Below are positions 1 to 9,005 of a DNA stretch of 64,000 nucleotides, in pieces (the first letter of the stretch is position 1; each line of letters starts with the position of its first letter). The position numbers were made by a program, and so were the translations under genes. The DNA comes from Solwaraspora sp. WMMD1047 (GTDB lineage: Bacteria; Actinomycetota; Actinomycetes; Mycobacteriales; Micromonosporaceae), in assembly GCF_029626155.1 (NCBI RefSeq), contig NZ_JARUBL010000001.1, positions 7,282,501 to 7,346,500 on the forward strand. Reading direction: 5' to 3'. Under the pieces are notes generated by a model. That model searched no databases. It was given only the letters and a program-made list of their open reading frames with translations, and had not been told where the DNA came from.

Positions 1-2
1 AC

Positions 3-158
3 ACCGGCGTGCTCACCGGCCCGTTCTCCCCGCAGGTGCGCGACGAACTGGCCAAGCGCCACGACATGCGCACCAGGACCCGGGCCGGCAAGGCCGCCGC
101 GGCCCGCCGCGCCACCGGCCCCCGCCATCGTGCGAGCACCGCCGCCGCGGCGGCCTGA
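3..158 (+). CDS. C-terminal end of an unknown protein (5' truncated)
   Basis: The third frame is open from the window edge to a TGA at 156-158 and gives 51 residues. The visible tail has a short ordered part (PFSPQVRDELAKRHDMR) and then an Arg/Ala-rich, probably disordered end. Codon third positions are almost all G or C, as in real genes here. The family cannot be recognised from this fragment. It is co-directional with the transfer operon but separated from it by about 620 bp. Confidence 0.5.
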   Translation, partial: TGVLTGPFSPQVRDELAKRHDMRTRTRAGKAAAARRATGPRHRASTAAAAA

Positions 159-776
159 CCGACCCGCATCCACTCCTCTCCCTCGGGCCCGGCGCGAACC
201 ATCGCGCCGGGCCCAAGCCATGCCGCCAGGCGCGGCTTCACCACGCTGGCAGGCGACCGCCGCATAGGCGGGCGGGCCGCGCGCGAAGCCGCTGCTGGAC
301 CCGGGATCTGCCAGGAGATTCGGCAACGGGTCTGACAGGCACGAGCCCGCGCCGGTGGTCACCCGCCCCGGGCGGGCGCCCATCGTCTCGATGTGTCGGT
401 TCACCTGTCCTGTCAGATCCACGGGGTGCCCTGCCAGATCGCAGGGTGTTCGCCAGGTCTGACAACGCCCGGTTGGTGGGTGCAGCGGTTCCCGGCCGGC
501 GACCCATCGACGGCCCGGTCCCGGGGACGCTGCCCGCCGTCGGGCTAGTTGGAGGCACGCGCGTCTCGTGTGCCCCGGGTGCCGCGCCCCTTTGATGCGC
601 TGACACCACATCGAAACCGCCAACCCGTAGAGGGAGGACGAGCTCCTCCCGGGGATTTCCCACGCGGTTTGCCCGTTCACCTCCGGCCACGCCCGGCGGC
701 GGTTCCCACCCCGTCTTCCGACATTCGCCCCAGCCCCACCCCTCACGGTGCGGCTCGGGGCGGGAGGTGAACCCCA
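159..776 (+). promoter_or_regulatory. Leader of the transfer operon with inverted TCTGACAGG-type repeats
   Basis: No convincing gene lies in this 618-bp stretch. It holds a set of related 9-mers: TCTGCCAGG at 307-315, TCTGACAGG at 331-339, then the reverse orientation CCTGTCAGA at 409-417 and CCTGCCAGA at 429-437, and TCTGACA at 458-464. Two direct-oriented pairs (spacing 24 and 20 bp) face each other across about 70 bp. This looks like an operator array or control region for the conjugation operon. The same core recurs near 7.5 kb, 8.6-8.75 kb and 47.4 kb. The regulator is unknown, and an iteron or origin role cannot be excluded. Confidence 0.5.
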
Positions 777-1184
777 ATGTCCCGCACGCGACTTGCGCGC
801 AGCCTGTCCATCCCGTTCCGCCGCGGCGTTGCGCGGCGTCCCACCCTGCGCCGGGCCGGCACCATCGCCGCGCAACTGGCCACCATCGCACTGCTGGTCT
901 GCGTGCCCACCGCCGCGTTCGCGGACCCGGGCACGCCCGGCTATCTCGCGGCCTACTCGCTGCCAACCGTCATCGCCAACCTCCAGATGTGGATCATGGG
1001 GATTCTGGGTGCGGTGGCCACCCTGTTCCTGGTCATCGCGAGCGTCTATTGGGCCACCGCGGGCGGTGATCCCGCCCAGGTCGACAAGGCGAAGGAAGCC
1101 TTCAAGAACGCCCTGCGGGGTTACAGCCTGGCGGTGCTGGCCCCGGTGCTGCTGGAGATCGTCCAGGGCATCGTCGGGGGCTGA
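777..1184 (+). CDS. VirB2/TrbC-like pilin of a type IV secretion system
   Basis: This 135-residue protein has a basic N-terminus and a hydrophobic segment ending in a signal-peptidase-like AxA site (TAAFA then DP, near residue 49). Two further hydrophobic helices follow at about 66-95 and 110-130, separated by a short polar loop with basic and acidic residues. This is the layout of VirB2/TrbC pilins, whose processed form keeps two helices and assembles into the conjugative pilus. The ATG follows GGGAGGTGA (762-770) by 6 nt. It is the first gene of the transfer operon, and the next gene starts 6 bp after its stop. The call rests on topology and context, not on sequence identity. Confidence 0.72.
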   Translation: MSRTRLARSLSIPFRRGVARRPTLRRAGTIAAQLATIALLVCVPTAAFADPGTPGYLAAYSLPTVIANLQMWIMGILGAVATLFLVIASVYWATAGGDPAQVDKAKEAFKNALRGYSLAVLAPVLLEIVQGIVGG

Positions 1185-1190
1185 CTGACC

Positions 1191-2126
1191 ATGGGATGGC
1201 TGTTCCCGGTCGCCGAGATCCTCGACCAGTTCATGCGGTGGGTCGCTGTGGCGATCCTCGCCTGCTTCGACGCGGTCCTCGGCTCGATCGCGAGATTTCT
1301 GTTGATCACACCGGACGTGACGGGCCTGCCGCAGGTGCAGGCCCTGACGGGCCGTGCCACCTGGATCGTGGACACGGTCTTTGTCCTCGCGTTCGTCACG
1401 GCCGGGATCCTGGTCATGGTCACCGGCGGTGACGAAACGTCCCGCTATACGGTCAAGGACCTCACGCCTCGTCTGGTCGTGGGGTTCATCAGTGCCCACT
1501 TCTCACCGCTGGTGTGCGGCCAGGCGATCGACGTGGCCAACGCTCTGACCGAGGCGCTGTCCGAACCCGGCCACAGCACAGACGGCGCGCTCACGGCGAT
1601 CAACACCCACGTGCACGCCGCCTCCGACAACGCGGGGCTGCCGGCGCTGCTGTTCGCCGTCATCGCGCTGCTCGTCACGGTGCTGCTCGCCATGACCGCG
1701 TTCAGCCTGATCGTGCGGTTCTCCACGCTGCTGGTGCTCACCGCCGTCGCGCCGCTGGCTCTGGCCTGCCACGCCCTGCCGCAGACCGACGGGCTCGCGC
1801 GGCTGTGGTGGCGCGGTTACGCCGGCTGCCTGGCCACACCGGTGCTGCAGGCGATCGTGCTGCAGGCCGGTCAGTGGATGCTGCTCGATCCGCGGCAGGT
1901 GCTGCCCGCGCTGGGGCTACCCGGCGACCCGGGACCGGTCCTCAACCTGTTCATCGTCATGGTGCTGCTCTGGTACACGGTCAAGATCCCCGGCCTGGTC
2001 GGCCGGTACGTGTCACGGTCCGGCCGCAACACCAGCGTCGTCGGTGCGGTCGTGCGGGTCGCGGTCGCGCAGCACCTGGCCAGGGCCGTTCCTGGCCTGG
2101 GCCGTGCGCGGGTGATGACCCGATGA
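1191..2126 (+). CDS. VirB6/TrbL-like polytopic membrane protein of the transfer channel
   Basis: The 311-residue protein has about six strongly hydrophobic segments, including a region at about 165-200 that runs MTAFSLIVRFSTLLVLTAVA, and a basic C-terminal tail. Size, topology and position between the pilin and the PrgI/VirB4 genes match VirB6/TrbL-type inner-membrane channel components of actinobacterial conjugation systems. Its TGA overlaps the next ATG (ATGA at 2123-2126), so translation is probably coupled. The function is inferred from family topology and synteny. Confidence 0.72.
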   Translation: MGWLFPVAEILDQFMRWVAVAILACFDAVLGSIARFLLITPDVTGLPQVQALTGRATWIVDTVFVLAFVTAGILVMVTGGDETSRYTVKDLTPRLVVGFISAHFSPLVCGQAIDVANALTEALSEPGHSTDGALTAINTHVHAASDNAGLPALLFAVIALLVTVLLAMTAFSLIVRFSTLLVLTAVAPLALACHALPQTDGLARLWWRGYAGCLATPVLQAIVLQAGQWMLLDPRQVLPALGLPGDPGPVLNLFIVMVLLWYTVKIPGLVGRYVSRSGRNTSVVGAVVRVAVAQHLARAVPGLGRARVMTR

Positions 2127-3082
2127 CCGGCAGCCGCGACGACGAGGCGGTCCGCGCCCGCATGCCCGCCGACGTGGACGCCCCGGACAAGGTGCTGTAC
2201 GGGCTGACGTTCCGGCAGCTGGCGATTCTGGCGGTCGCCGCCGTGGTCTTCTACGGCGGCTGGCGGTCGCTGCACACCCTGCTGCCCGTCCCGGTGCTGC
2301 TCGGCGCCGGCGTTGTTCTCGGCGGGCTGGTCTTCGGCGTGGTTGTCGGGCGCCGCGACGGACTGCCGATGGACCAGTGGCTGCTCGCCTCGATCCGCCA
2401 CCAGGGGGCGCCGAAGGCACTATCGACCACCGACACGACCAGCCGCGCCCCCGACTGGGTGGACGGTAGCGCCGGTCGGATGCCGTTGCCCGCCCCGCTG
2501 AGACTGCCCGCGACCGCGATCGCCGACGACGGTGAGATCGCGCTGCCGGGAGCGCCGGCGGCGATCGTCGCGGCCACGACCGTCAACCTCGCCCTGCGCA
2601 CCCCCGGCGAGCAGCAGGCTCTGGTCGACACGTTCGGCCGCTGGCTCAACAGCCTGGCCACGCCGACGCAGGTGGTGGTCTCCGCGCAGCCGGTCGACCT
2701 GGCCAGCCACGCCACCGCCCTGCAGGCGGCCGGCGACCGGTTGCCGCACCCGGCGTTGGAGGCCGCCTGCGCCGATCACGCCCGGTTCCTCGACGACCTC
2801 GCGCACAGGCGCGATCCGCTGCGCCGGCAGGTCCTCATCGTCACCCGCGCGCCGGGTGGCGGCGGGGGCGGGCACGCCGCCCGCCGCCGCGCCGACGACA
2901 CGGTCCGGTCGCTGTCCGGGCTCGGGGTGACCACCCGTGCCCTGGACGGGGACGCGGCGACCGCCGCGATCGCGGCCTGCGCCGACCCGTACCGGCCGCC
3001 CCGCACCGGCGGCCTGGCCGCCCCCCACACCGTCATCACCGGCCCTTCGGCCGGGAGCCAACGCACGAGGAGGAAGACATGA
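2123..3082 (+). CDS. PrgI family protein (VirB3-like) with a long C-terminal extension
   Basis: The N-terminus carries the PrgI signature: a short soluble lead (DAPDKVLYGLTFRQLAILA) and two adjacent membrane helices at about 32-48 and 54-78. PrgI proteins are the Gram-positive counterparts of VirB3 and sit next to VirB4. The total is 319 residues, much longer than minimal PrgI. The remainder is a soluble alpha/beta-looking domain with the strand TQVVVSAQPVDL, probably the SCO6880-like extension known from actinomycetes. The ATG at 2123 is fixed by the ATGA overlap with the gene before, and its own stop overlaps the VirB4 start in the same way. Confidence 0.82.
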   Translation: MTGSRDDEAVRARMPADVDAPDKVLYGLTFRQLAILAVAAVVFYGGWRSLHTLLPVPVLLGAGVVLGGLVFGVVVGRRDGLPMDQWLLASIRHQGAPKALSTTDTTSRAPDWVDGSAGRMPLPAPLRLPATAIADDGEIALPGAPAAIVAATTVNLALRTPGEQQALVDTFGRWLNSLATPTQVVVSAQPVDLASHATALQAAGDRLPHPALEAACADHARFLDDLAHRRDPLRRQVLIVTRAPGGGGGGHAARRRADDTVRSLSGLGVTTRALDGDAATAAIAACADPYRPPRTGGLAAPHTVITGPSAGSQRTRRKT

Positions 3083-4902
3083 TCACCGTCAGGCGCCGAC
3101 GGGCCGCGACCGCCGACAAGGCCGGCGACAAGGTCCCGCCCGGAGGGCTGGTTGGGGTGGTGGCGCCGGCGTCGGTGGAGGTGACGCCCCGCTTCCTGCG
3201 GGTCGGTGACGGGTACGCGGCCACCCTGGTGGTGACCGGGTATCCGGCCGAGGTCGGGCCGGGCTGGCTGGAGCCGTTGCTGGCCTGGCCGGGCCGGCTC
3301 GACCTGGCCCTGCACATCGAGCCGCTGCCGGCCCCGGTCGCCGCGTCGCGGCTGCGCACCCAGCGGGCCCGTCTCGAATCGTCGCGGCGGGCGGGCAGCG
3401 AGAAGGGCAAGCTGTCCGACCCGTACGTCGAGGCGGCGGCCGAGGACGCCGCCGATCTGGCCCAGCGCCTGGCCCGGGGCGCGGCGAAGTTGTTCCGCGT
3501 CGGGTTGTACCTGACCGTGCACGCCACGTCGGAGGCGGAGCTGCGGGAAGCGTGCGCGCAGGTGAAGGCCGCCGCCGCGTCCACGCTGCTGGAGGTGCAG
3601 CCGGCGACGTGGCGGCACCTGGCCGGGTGGACCACCACCCTGCCCCTGGCCACCGATTCGCTGCAGATGCTGCGCACCATGGACACCCAGGCCCTCGCTG
3701 CGGCGTTCCCCCTGGCCAGTCCTGATTTGCCGGCGCCGCTGCCGGGTGATCCGCCGGTCTCCGGTGGGGTGCTCTACGGCGTCAACCCGGCCTCCAACGG
3801 GATCGTGTGGTGGGACCGGTGGGCCTGCGAGAACTACAACTCGGTTGTGCTGGCGCGGTCCGGTGCCGGTAAGAGCTACTTCGTGAAGCTGGAGATCCTG
3901 CGCAACCTGTACCAGGGAGTCCAGGTAGCCATCGTGGACCCCGAGGACGAGTACCTGCGCCTCGCCGAGACGGTCGGCGGCACCGTGGTCCGGCTCGGCC
4001 TGCCCGGAGTGAAGATCAACCCCCTCGACCTGCCGGTCGGTGACCACCGCCCGGACGTGCTCACCCGCCGCGGGTTGTTCCTGCACACCGTCATCTCCGT
4101 GCTGGTCGGGCACCTGCCACCGCCGGCGGAGCGGGCCGCGCTGGACCGGGCCATCCTGGCCGTGTACCGGCAGGCCGGCATCACCGCCGACCCGGCCACC
4201 CACACCCGGCCCGCACCCCTGCTCAAAGACCTGGTCGGCTGCCTGGAAGCCGACCCGGAACCGGCCGCCGCGCAGCTCGCCGCCCGGCTGGCCCCGTGGG
4301 TGCACGGCAGCTTCGCCGACCTGTTCACCGGCCCCACCACCCACGCCCCGATCGGACACCTCATCGTGTGGAGCCTGCGGCACCTGCCCGACGAGCTACG
4401 CACCATCGGCACCCTGCTCGCCCTCGACCACATCTGGCGGCAGGTCGACCTGCCACGCCAGTTCCGCGCAGACTCCCGCGCGCAGGGCCGGCGGATCGTC
4501 GTCGTCGACGAGGCGTGGCTACTGATGCGCGACGGTGAAGGCGCGAAATTCCTGTTCCGCATGAGCAAGGCCGGCCGCAAACGGTTCGCCGGCCTCACCG
4601 TGGTCACCCAGGACGTGGCGGACGTGCTGGGCACCGAACTGGGCCAGGCGGTGGTGTCCAACGCCGCCACGCAGGTGCTGCTCAAGCAGGCCCCGCAGGC
4701 GATCGACGCGGTCGGCGGCGCGTTCGGCCTCACCACCGGCGAGCGACGACTCCTGCTCGCTGCCCGCCCTGGTCAGGGGCTTCTCATCTCCGGCATCGCC
4801 CGCACCGGCTTCGAATCGGTCAGCTCCGAGCAGGAGCACGCCGTGTGCACCACCAACCCCGCCGACCTCATCGACGACCACGAGGACGAGGACGACCTGT
4901 GA
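3079..4902 (+). CDS. VirB4-like conjugation ATPase
   Basis: This 607-residue protein has a Walker A motif SGAGKS at about 261-266 followed by YFVKLEILRN, and a Walker B strand RIVVVDEAWLLM near 470-481. A downstream Q-containing segment (VVTQDVADVL) is typical of the VirB4/TraC RecA-like fold. The N-terminal 230 residues form the variable VirB4 N-domain that docks on the channel. VirB4 powers pilus assembly and substrate transfer at the cytoplasmic face. The start is set by the ATGA overlap at 3079-3082. The stop overlaps the next GTG (4899-4902), which makes this a continuous operon. Confidence 0.9.
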   Translation: MITVRRRRAATADKAGDKVPPGGLVGVVAPASVEVTPRFLRVGDGYAATLVVTGYPAEVGPGWLEPLLAWPGRLDLALHIEPLPAPVAASRLRTQRARLESSRRAGSEKGKLSDPYVEAAAEDAADLAQRLARGAAKLFRVGLYLTVHATSEAELREACAQVKAAAASTLLEVQPATWRHLAGWTTTLPLATDSLQMLRTMDTQALAAAFPLASPDLPAPLPGDPPVSGGVLYGVNPASNGIVWWDRWACENYNSVVLARSGAGKSYFVKLEILRNLYQGVQVAIVDPEDEYLRLAETVGGTVVRLGLPGVKINPLDLPVGDHRPDVLTRRGLFLHTVISVLVGHLPPPAERAALDRAILAVYRQAGITADPATHTRPAPLLKDLVGCLEADPEPAAAQLAARLAPWVHGSFADLFTGPTTHAPIGHLIVWSLRHLPDELRTIGTLLALDHIWRQVDLPRQFRADSRAQGRRIVVVDEAWLLMRDGEGAKFLFRMSKAGRKRFAGLTVVTQDVADVLGTELGQAVVSNAATQVLLKQAPQAIDAVGGAFGLTTGERRLLLAARPGQGLLISGIARTGFESVSSEQEHAVCTTNPADLIDDHEDEDDL

Positions 4903-7526
4903 AACCCCCAACCCTGATACCCGCGCGCCTGGCGACCGACGCGGCGCCCGTCCCCGTCGGGGCGGGCGCCGAACTGTTCTCCGCCCCCGAGCTGTCCCCG
5001 CCCGCGCTGTGGGTGTGGCAGGCCGGCCTCTGGGTCGCCCACCGGCCGTGGCTGGCCGCCGTCGCCGCCGCCGCCCTGGTGGCGTGGATCGCCGGCCGTA
5101 ACCTGCTCGCCTCGTGGCGGCACCGCCGCCACGCCACCGGAGCCCGGCTGGTCACCATCGCGCCGCCGCCGCAGGTGGACCCGCACAGCTCGGCCTCGTT
5201 CCTGGCCAACCTGGCCGGCATTCTCACCCCGTCACGCTGGCGAAGGATCCTGCACGGCATACCGCATGTGGCCTGGCAGTACACCTGGTCCGGGCGGCAA
5301 CTGCTGGTGTCGGTCTGGGTACCCGGCAGCGTCCCCAACGGCGCCGTCGAAGCCGCCGTGCGCGGCGCCTGGCCCGGCGCCGCCTGCACCACCACCGACA
5401 CCGCCGACCCGATCCCCGCGGGCGCGGTGACGGCCACCGGCGGGCGCCTGTCCCCGACAGCGGCCGAATGGCTGCCGTTGCGCACCGACCACGACACCGA
5501 CCCGCTGCGCGCGCTGATGGCCGCCGGCGCCCAGCTCCGCGACGGCGAGTACGCCTGCGTGCAGGTCCTCGCCCGACCGGCCTCCCCGCGCCGCGCCGCC
5601 CGGGCCCGCCGGGCCGCCGGCCGGCTCCGCGACGGCACGACCGCCGTCCCGACGATCAACCCCGCCGCGCCGCTGCTCTGGCTCATCGACGTCTTCCAGA
5701 CGGGATCCTCCGCACGCGGGCGGGGCACGTCGAACAGCGCCGTGGCGCGGCGCGACCCGTCGGTGGAGCGGGACGTGCGGGCCGTCCTCGACAAGACCAG
5801 CCACGTGCTGTGGGAGACCGGCATCCGCTACGCGGTCGCCTCCACCAACCACCGATCCGGTTCCCGCCCGGACAACCGGCTCCGCGCGATCGCCGACGCG
5901 ATCGCGTCCAGCTTCGCCGTGCACTCCGGCCGCAACCGGCTGGCCCACCGCACCCGCATGCCCCACCCGGTCGCGGTACTGGCCGCCCGCCGGCTCGGCC
6001 CCGGCTTCCTGACCGCCGCCCCCGAACTGGCCGCGCTCGCCGCCCTCCCGCAGGACCTGGCCGTGCCCGGCCTGGACCGCGCCAGAGCGAAGTCGATGCC
6101 AGCCCCGGTCGCGGTGCCGACCGGCGGCCGTGGGGTCACCGTGCTCGGCGACGCCGAGATCGGCGGCCACCCGGTCGCCCTGGCCGTCCCCGACGCCCGC
6201 TACCACATGCACATGGTCGGCTCCACCGGCTCCGGGAAGACCACCCTGCTCGCCAACATGATCATCGACGGGATCCTCGCCGGCCGGGGCACCGTGGTGA
6301 TCGACCCACACGGTGACCTCGTCACCGACATCCTCGACCGGCTACCCGCGAGCGTGGCTGACCGGGTGGTGCTGTTCGACCCCGACCAGCCCAACCCGCC
6401 CACGCTCAATCCCCTGGAGGGCCGCGACCACGACCTGATCACCGACAACCTCGTGAGCATCTTCGGCAGCATCTTCGAAAGGGCGTGGGGGCCGCGCATG
6501 GACGACGTCATGCGGGTGTCCTGCCTGACGCTGCTCAAACACGCCAACGTGACCCTGCAGCACATCCCACCGCTGCTGACCTCGGCGCAGTTCCGGTCGG
6601 AGATGACCGTCGACCTCAACGACCCCGAGGGGCTGGACGGGTTCTGGAGCTGGTACGACGAGATGACCCCAGCCCTGCGGTCCCAGGTCATCGGCCCCGT
6701 CCTCGCCCGCCTGCGCGCCTTCCTGCTGCGCGACTTCGTGAAGCGGGCGATGCGCTACCCGAGGTCGAGCTTCGACATGGGCGACATCCTCGACGGCGGT
6801 GTCCTGCTGGTCCGCATCCCCAAGGGCATGCTGGGTGAGGACACCAGCCGGCTGCTCGGCTCACTGATCCTGGCCAAGGTGTGGCAGGCCGCCACCGCCC
6901 GCGCCAGCATCCCGGTCGAGCAGCGCCGCGACGCCCAGATCGTGCTCGACGAGTGCCAGAACTTCCTCACCCTCGCCTCCAGCCTGGACACCATGCTGGC
7001 CGAGGCCCGCAAGTACCGGCTGTCCATGGTCCTGGCCCACCAGGACCTGGCCCAGTTCCCCCGCGACCTGCTCGCCGCGGTCAGCGCGAACGCCCGCAAC
7101 AAGGTGTACTTCAGCGTCAGCCCCGAAGACGCACGCGTGCTGGCCCGGCACACCACGCCGGAACTCGACGAGCACGACCTCGCCCACCTGAACGTCTACA
7201 CCGCGGTCGCCCGCCTCGTCGTCGGCGGCCGGCAGACCCCCGCGTTCACCATGCGCACCCGCCCGCCCCGCCCCGCCGTCGGTGAGGCCACCGCCATCCG
7301 GCACACCGCCGCGCAAGCGGTCCCCCAGCAGGAAACCAGCGCCGTCGACGACCTCGTCGCGCGGCTGACCAAGCGGGAGAAGAAGGAACGCACCCGCCGC
7401 AAGCCCGCCGGGTCGAACACCTCCGGCGACTCGGCGGGTTCCGGCCGGTCGCGGCCCGCGACTCCGGACCCGTCGCGTGACCCGTCTCGTCGCAGGTCCG
7501 CCTCCGGGCCTGACAGACAGTCCTGA
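4899..7526 (+). CDS. VirD4/TraG-like coupling ATPase
   Basis: The chosen start is GTG 4899, because it overlaps the VirB4 stop as GTGA and follows GAGGACGAGGAC. The product is 875 residues. It has a membrane segment near 40-62 (WLAAVAAAALVAWIAG), a Walker A GSTGSGKT at about 441-448 with the VVIDPHGD strand just after, and a Walker B IVLDE at about 681-685. The C-terminal motor half (AHQDLAQFPRDLLAAV) is typical of type IV coupling proteins. The last 80 residues are charged and probably disordered. Coupling proteins bring DNA-relaxase substrate to the channel; no relaxase is visible in this window. Confidence 0.85.
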   Translation: MKPPTLIPARLATDAAPVPVGAGAELFSAPELSPPALWVWQAGLWVAHRPWLAAVAAAALVAWIAGRNLLASWRHRRHATGARLVTIAPPPQVDPHSSASFLANLAGILTPSRWRRILHGIPHVAWQYTWSGRQLLVSVWVPGSVPNGAVEAAVRGAWPGAACTTTDTADPIPAGAVTATGGRLSPTAAEWLPLRTDHDTDPLRALMAAGAQLRDGEYACVQVLARPASPRRAARARRAAGRLRDGTTAVPTINPAAPLLWLIDVFQTGSSARGRGTSNSAVARRDPSVERDVRAVLDKTSHVLWETGIRYAVASTNHRSGSRPDNRLRAIADAIASSFAVHSGRNRLAHRTRMPHPVAVLAARRLGPGFLTAAPELAALAALPQDLAVPGLDRARAKSMPAPVAVPTGGRGVTVLGDAEIGGHPVALAVPDARYHMHMVGSTGSGKTTLLANMIIDGILAGRGTVVIDPHGDLVTDILDRLPASVADRVVLFDPDQPNPPTLNPLEGRDHDLITDNLVSIFGSIFERAWGPRMDDVMRVSCLTLLKHANVTLQHIPPLLTSAQFRSEMTVDLNDPEGLDGFWSWYDEMTPALRSQVIGPVLARLRAFLLRDFVKRAMRYPRSSFDMGDILDGGVLLVRIPKGMLGEDTSRLLGSLILAKVWQAATARASIPVEQRRDAQIVLDECQNFLTLASSLDTMLAEARKYRLSMVLAHQDLAQFPRDLLAAVSANARNKVYFSVSPEDARVLARHTTPELDEHDLAHLNVYTAVARLVVGGRQTPAFTMRTRPPRPAVGEATAIRHTAAQAVPQQETSAVDDLVARLTKREKKERTRRKPAGSNTSGDSAGSGRSRPATPDPSRDPSRRRSASGPDRQS

Positions 7527-7539
7527 CCTGCCCTGTCAG
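7510..7539 (+). promoter_or_regulatory. Inverted CTGACAG / CTGTCAG pair upstream of the replication-relaxation gene
   Basis: CTGACAG at 7510-7516 and its reverse complement CTGTCAG at 7533-7539 are 16 bp apart and straddle the stop of the coupling-protein gene. They repeat the core found in the operon leader at 307-464. They may form an operator for the gene starting at 7637; this is inference from sequence repetition. Confidence 0.4.
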
Positions 7540-7636
7540 TGCCGCACGTGGCCCCATTCCGCCCTGCCGGGCACCTCTCGTCGTCTCAGACACCCTCCGA
7601 TAGGAGGGCATCGTCATCCGCATAGGAGCATCTGTG

Positions 7637-8599
7637 ATGTACCGCCGTGTTCCCCTCCCGTCAACCAAACCGGACCCGCTGTCGGTCTACCGACGTCTCA
7701 CCCCCCGTGACCGCCTGCTGATGTCCTGGCTGGCCGAGCACTACCTGCTGTCCACCGACCAGGTCGGTCGGGCCCTGTTCACCGCGCGGCGCACCGCGCA
7801 GCAGCGGCTGACGATCCTGCACCGCCTGCAGGTACTGCACCGGTTCGCCTGGGCCGCCGCCGACGGCACCCCGGAAACCTCCTACCTGTACACCCTCGGC
7901 CCCATCGGGCTACGCCGCCACCCCACCGCATACGCCGACCCCGACAACCTCGGACTCAAGGCACCCCGGTCCAGCATCGACCGCGCCGAACGGATCGTGC
8001 ACAGCCGGCGCCTGCACCACCTCCTCGGCGTCAACCAGTTCTTCGTCGACCTGCACGCCCACACCCGCACCCAGCCCGGCAGCCGGCTGCTGCGCTGGTG
8101 GTCCGAGCAACACGCGACCGCCGCCTACAGCGGCACCAAACGCACCCCCGACGGGCAACGCAGAATCGACGTCTTCCCCGACGGGCACGGCATCTGGCAC
8201 GCCAACGGATCCACCGTCGGGTTCTTCCTCGAACACGACCGCGACACCGAGGACCTCGCCCGCGTGGTCGGCAAACTGCGCGGCTACGAGAACCTCGCCC
8301 GCTACGGAGGACCCCGCTTCCCGGTCCTGCTCTGGGTACCCCACCAGCGCCGGGAAACCAGCCTCCTGCGGATCCTGCACGACGTGCCCACCCGGATGCC
8401 GGTCGCCCTCGCCGTGCACAGCGACAACCCCGCCGGCCCGATCTGGGCACTGACCAGCGACCCGTTGCGCCGACGGCACCTGCACGAACTGCCCAGCGAC
8501 CCCGGACCCGACGACCACCCCGACCCGCCCAGCGAGCAATGGCCCGACGACGACATCGACGACGGATTCGGCGACGCAGGCGAGCCCGCCGACACCTGA
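7637..8599 (+). CDS. Replication-relaxation family protein
   Basis: The product is about 320 residues. The N-terminal winged-helix segment (LTPRDRLLMSWLAEHYLLST, then RRTAQQRLTILHRLQVLHRF) matches the replication-relaxation (Replic_Relax) family found on actinobacterial plasmids and ICEs. The central part (HDRDTEDLARVVGKLRGYENL) resembles a nuclease-like core of this family, and the C-terminus is acidic. It probably acts on element DNA in replication or transfer initiation; the exact activity is not established. ATG 7637 is preferred over the adjacent GTG 7634 because ATAGGAG (7622-7628) then lies 8 nt upstream. Confidence 0.82.
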   Translation: MYRRVPLPSTKPDPLSVYRRLTPRDRLLMSWLAEHYLLSTDQVGRALFTARRTAQQRLTILHRLQVLHRFAWAAADGTPETSYLYTLGPIGLRRHPTAYADPDNLGLKAPRSSIDRAERIVHSRRLHHLLGVNQFFVDLHAHTRTQPGSRLLRWWSEQHATAAYSGTKRTPDGQRRIDVFPDGHGIWHANGSTVGFFLEHDRDTEDLARVVGKLRGYENLARYGGPRFPVLLWVPHQRRETSLLRILHDVPTRMPVALAVHSDNPAGPIWALTSDPLRRRHLHELPSDPGPDDHPDPPSEQWPDDDIDDGFGDAGEPADT

Positions 8600-9005
8600 T
8601 GCCACACCGTCGGTGTCTGTCCGCACCACCACACGCACCGTTGACAGATTCTCCGAATCTGACAACACAGCGACCGCCACCGATTGAGGCCTGACAGTGC
8701 AGGTCATCACGCCGCGCGGCTGACCGCGCGGACGCGGCCCTGACAGATCAGGCCGCTACCGTTTCGGCACCACATCACACCCATATATCCCACTCCGGTA
8801 GGTCCCACCCTCGGACCCTTCGCCGCATCCCGGCACCTGACGCCCACCCGCCCCCGCGGCCGGTCGGCCCAGCAGCCCGCGACGAACCCGACGGTCGCAC
8901 CCACCAACCCCGCACCAACCCCACGCCCGGCCGGCACCCACGCACCCAGTGGACCGGCCATCTCCGCGTGCCCACGGCACGCCCTAACCCGAAGGAGAAC
9001 CCCAC
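8600..9005 (+). promoter_or_regulatory. Repeat-rich intergenic region with TGACAG half-sites and a hairpin
   Basis: This 406-bp gap holds several TGACAG half-sites: an inverted repeat AGATTC-TCC-GAATCT at 8646-8660 flanked by TTGACAG and CTGACAA, CCTGACAG at 8690-8697, and the palindromic CCTGACAGATCAGG at 8739-8752. CCGCGCGG-CTGA-CCGCGCGG at 8712-8731 can fold as a strong hairpin and may terminate the upstream operon. An AAGGAGA SD for the next gene lies at 8993-8999. No protein-coding frame was convincing. Confidence 0.45.

Noticed and set aside
307-464. Replication-origin iterons
   Set aside because: Repeats are few, in opposite orientations and not AT-rich, and no replication initiator gene is adjacent; an operator array fits at least as well, so no origin is called.
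2776-4383. Long minus-strand open frame (535 codons) opposite the PrgI and VirB4 genes
   Set aside because: Gly/Gln/Arg-rich sequence typical of antisense shadows in high-GC DNA; the plus strand encodes clear PrgI and VirB4 proteins.
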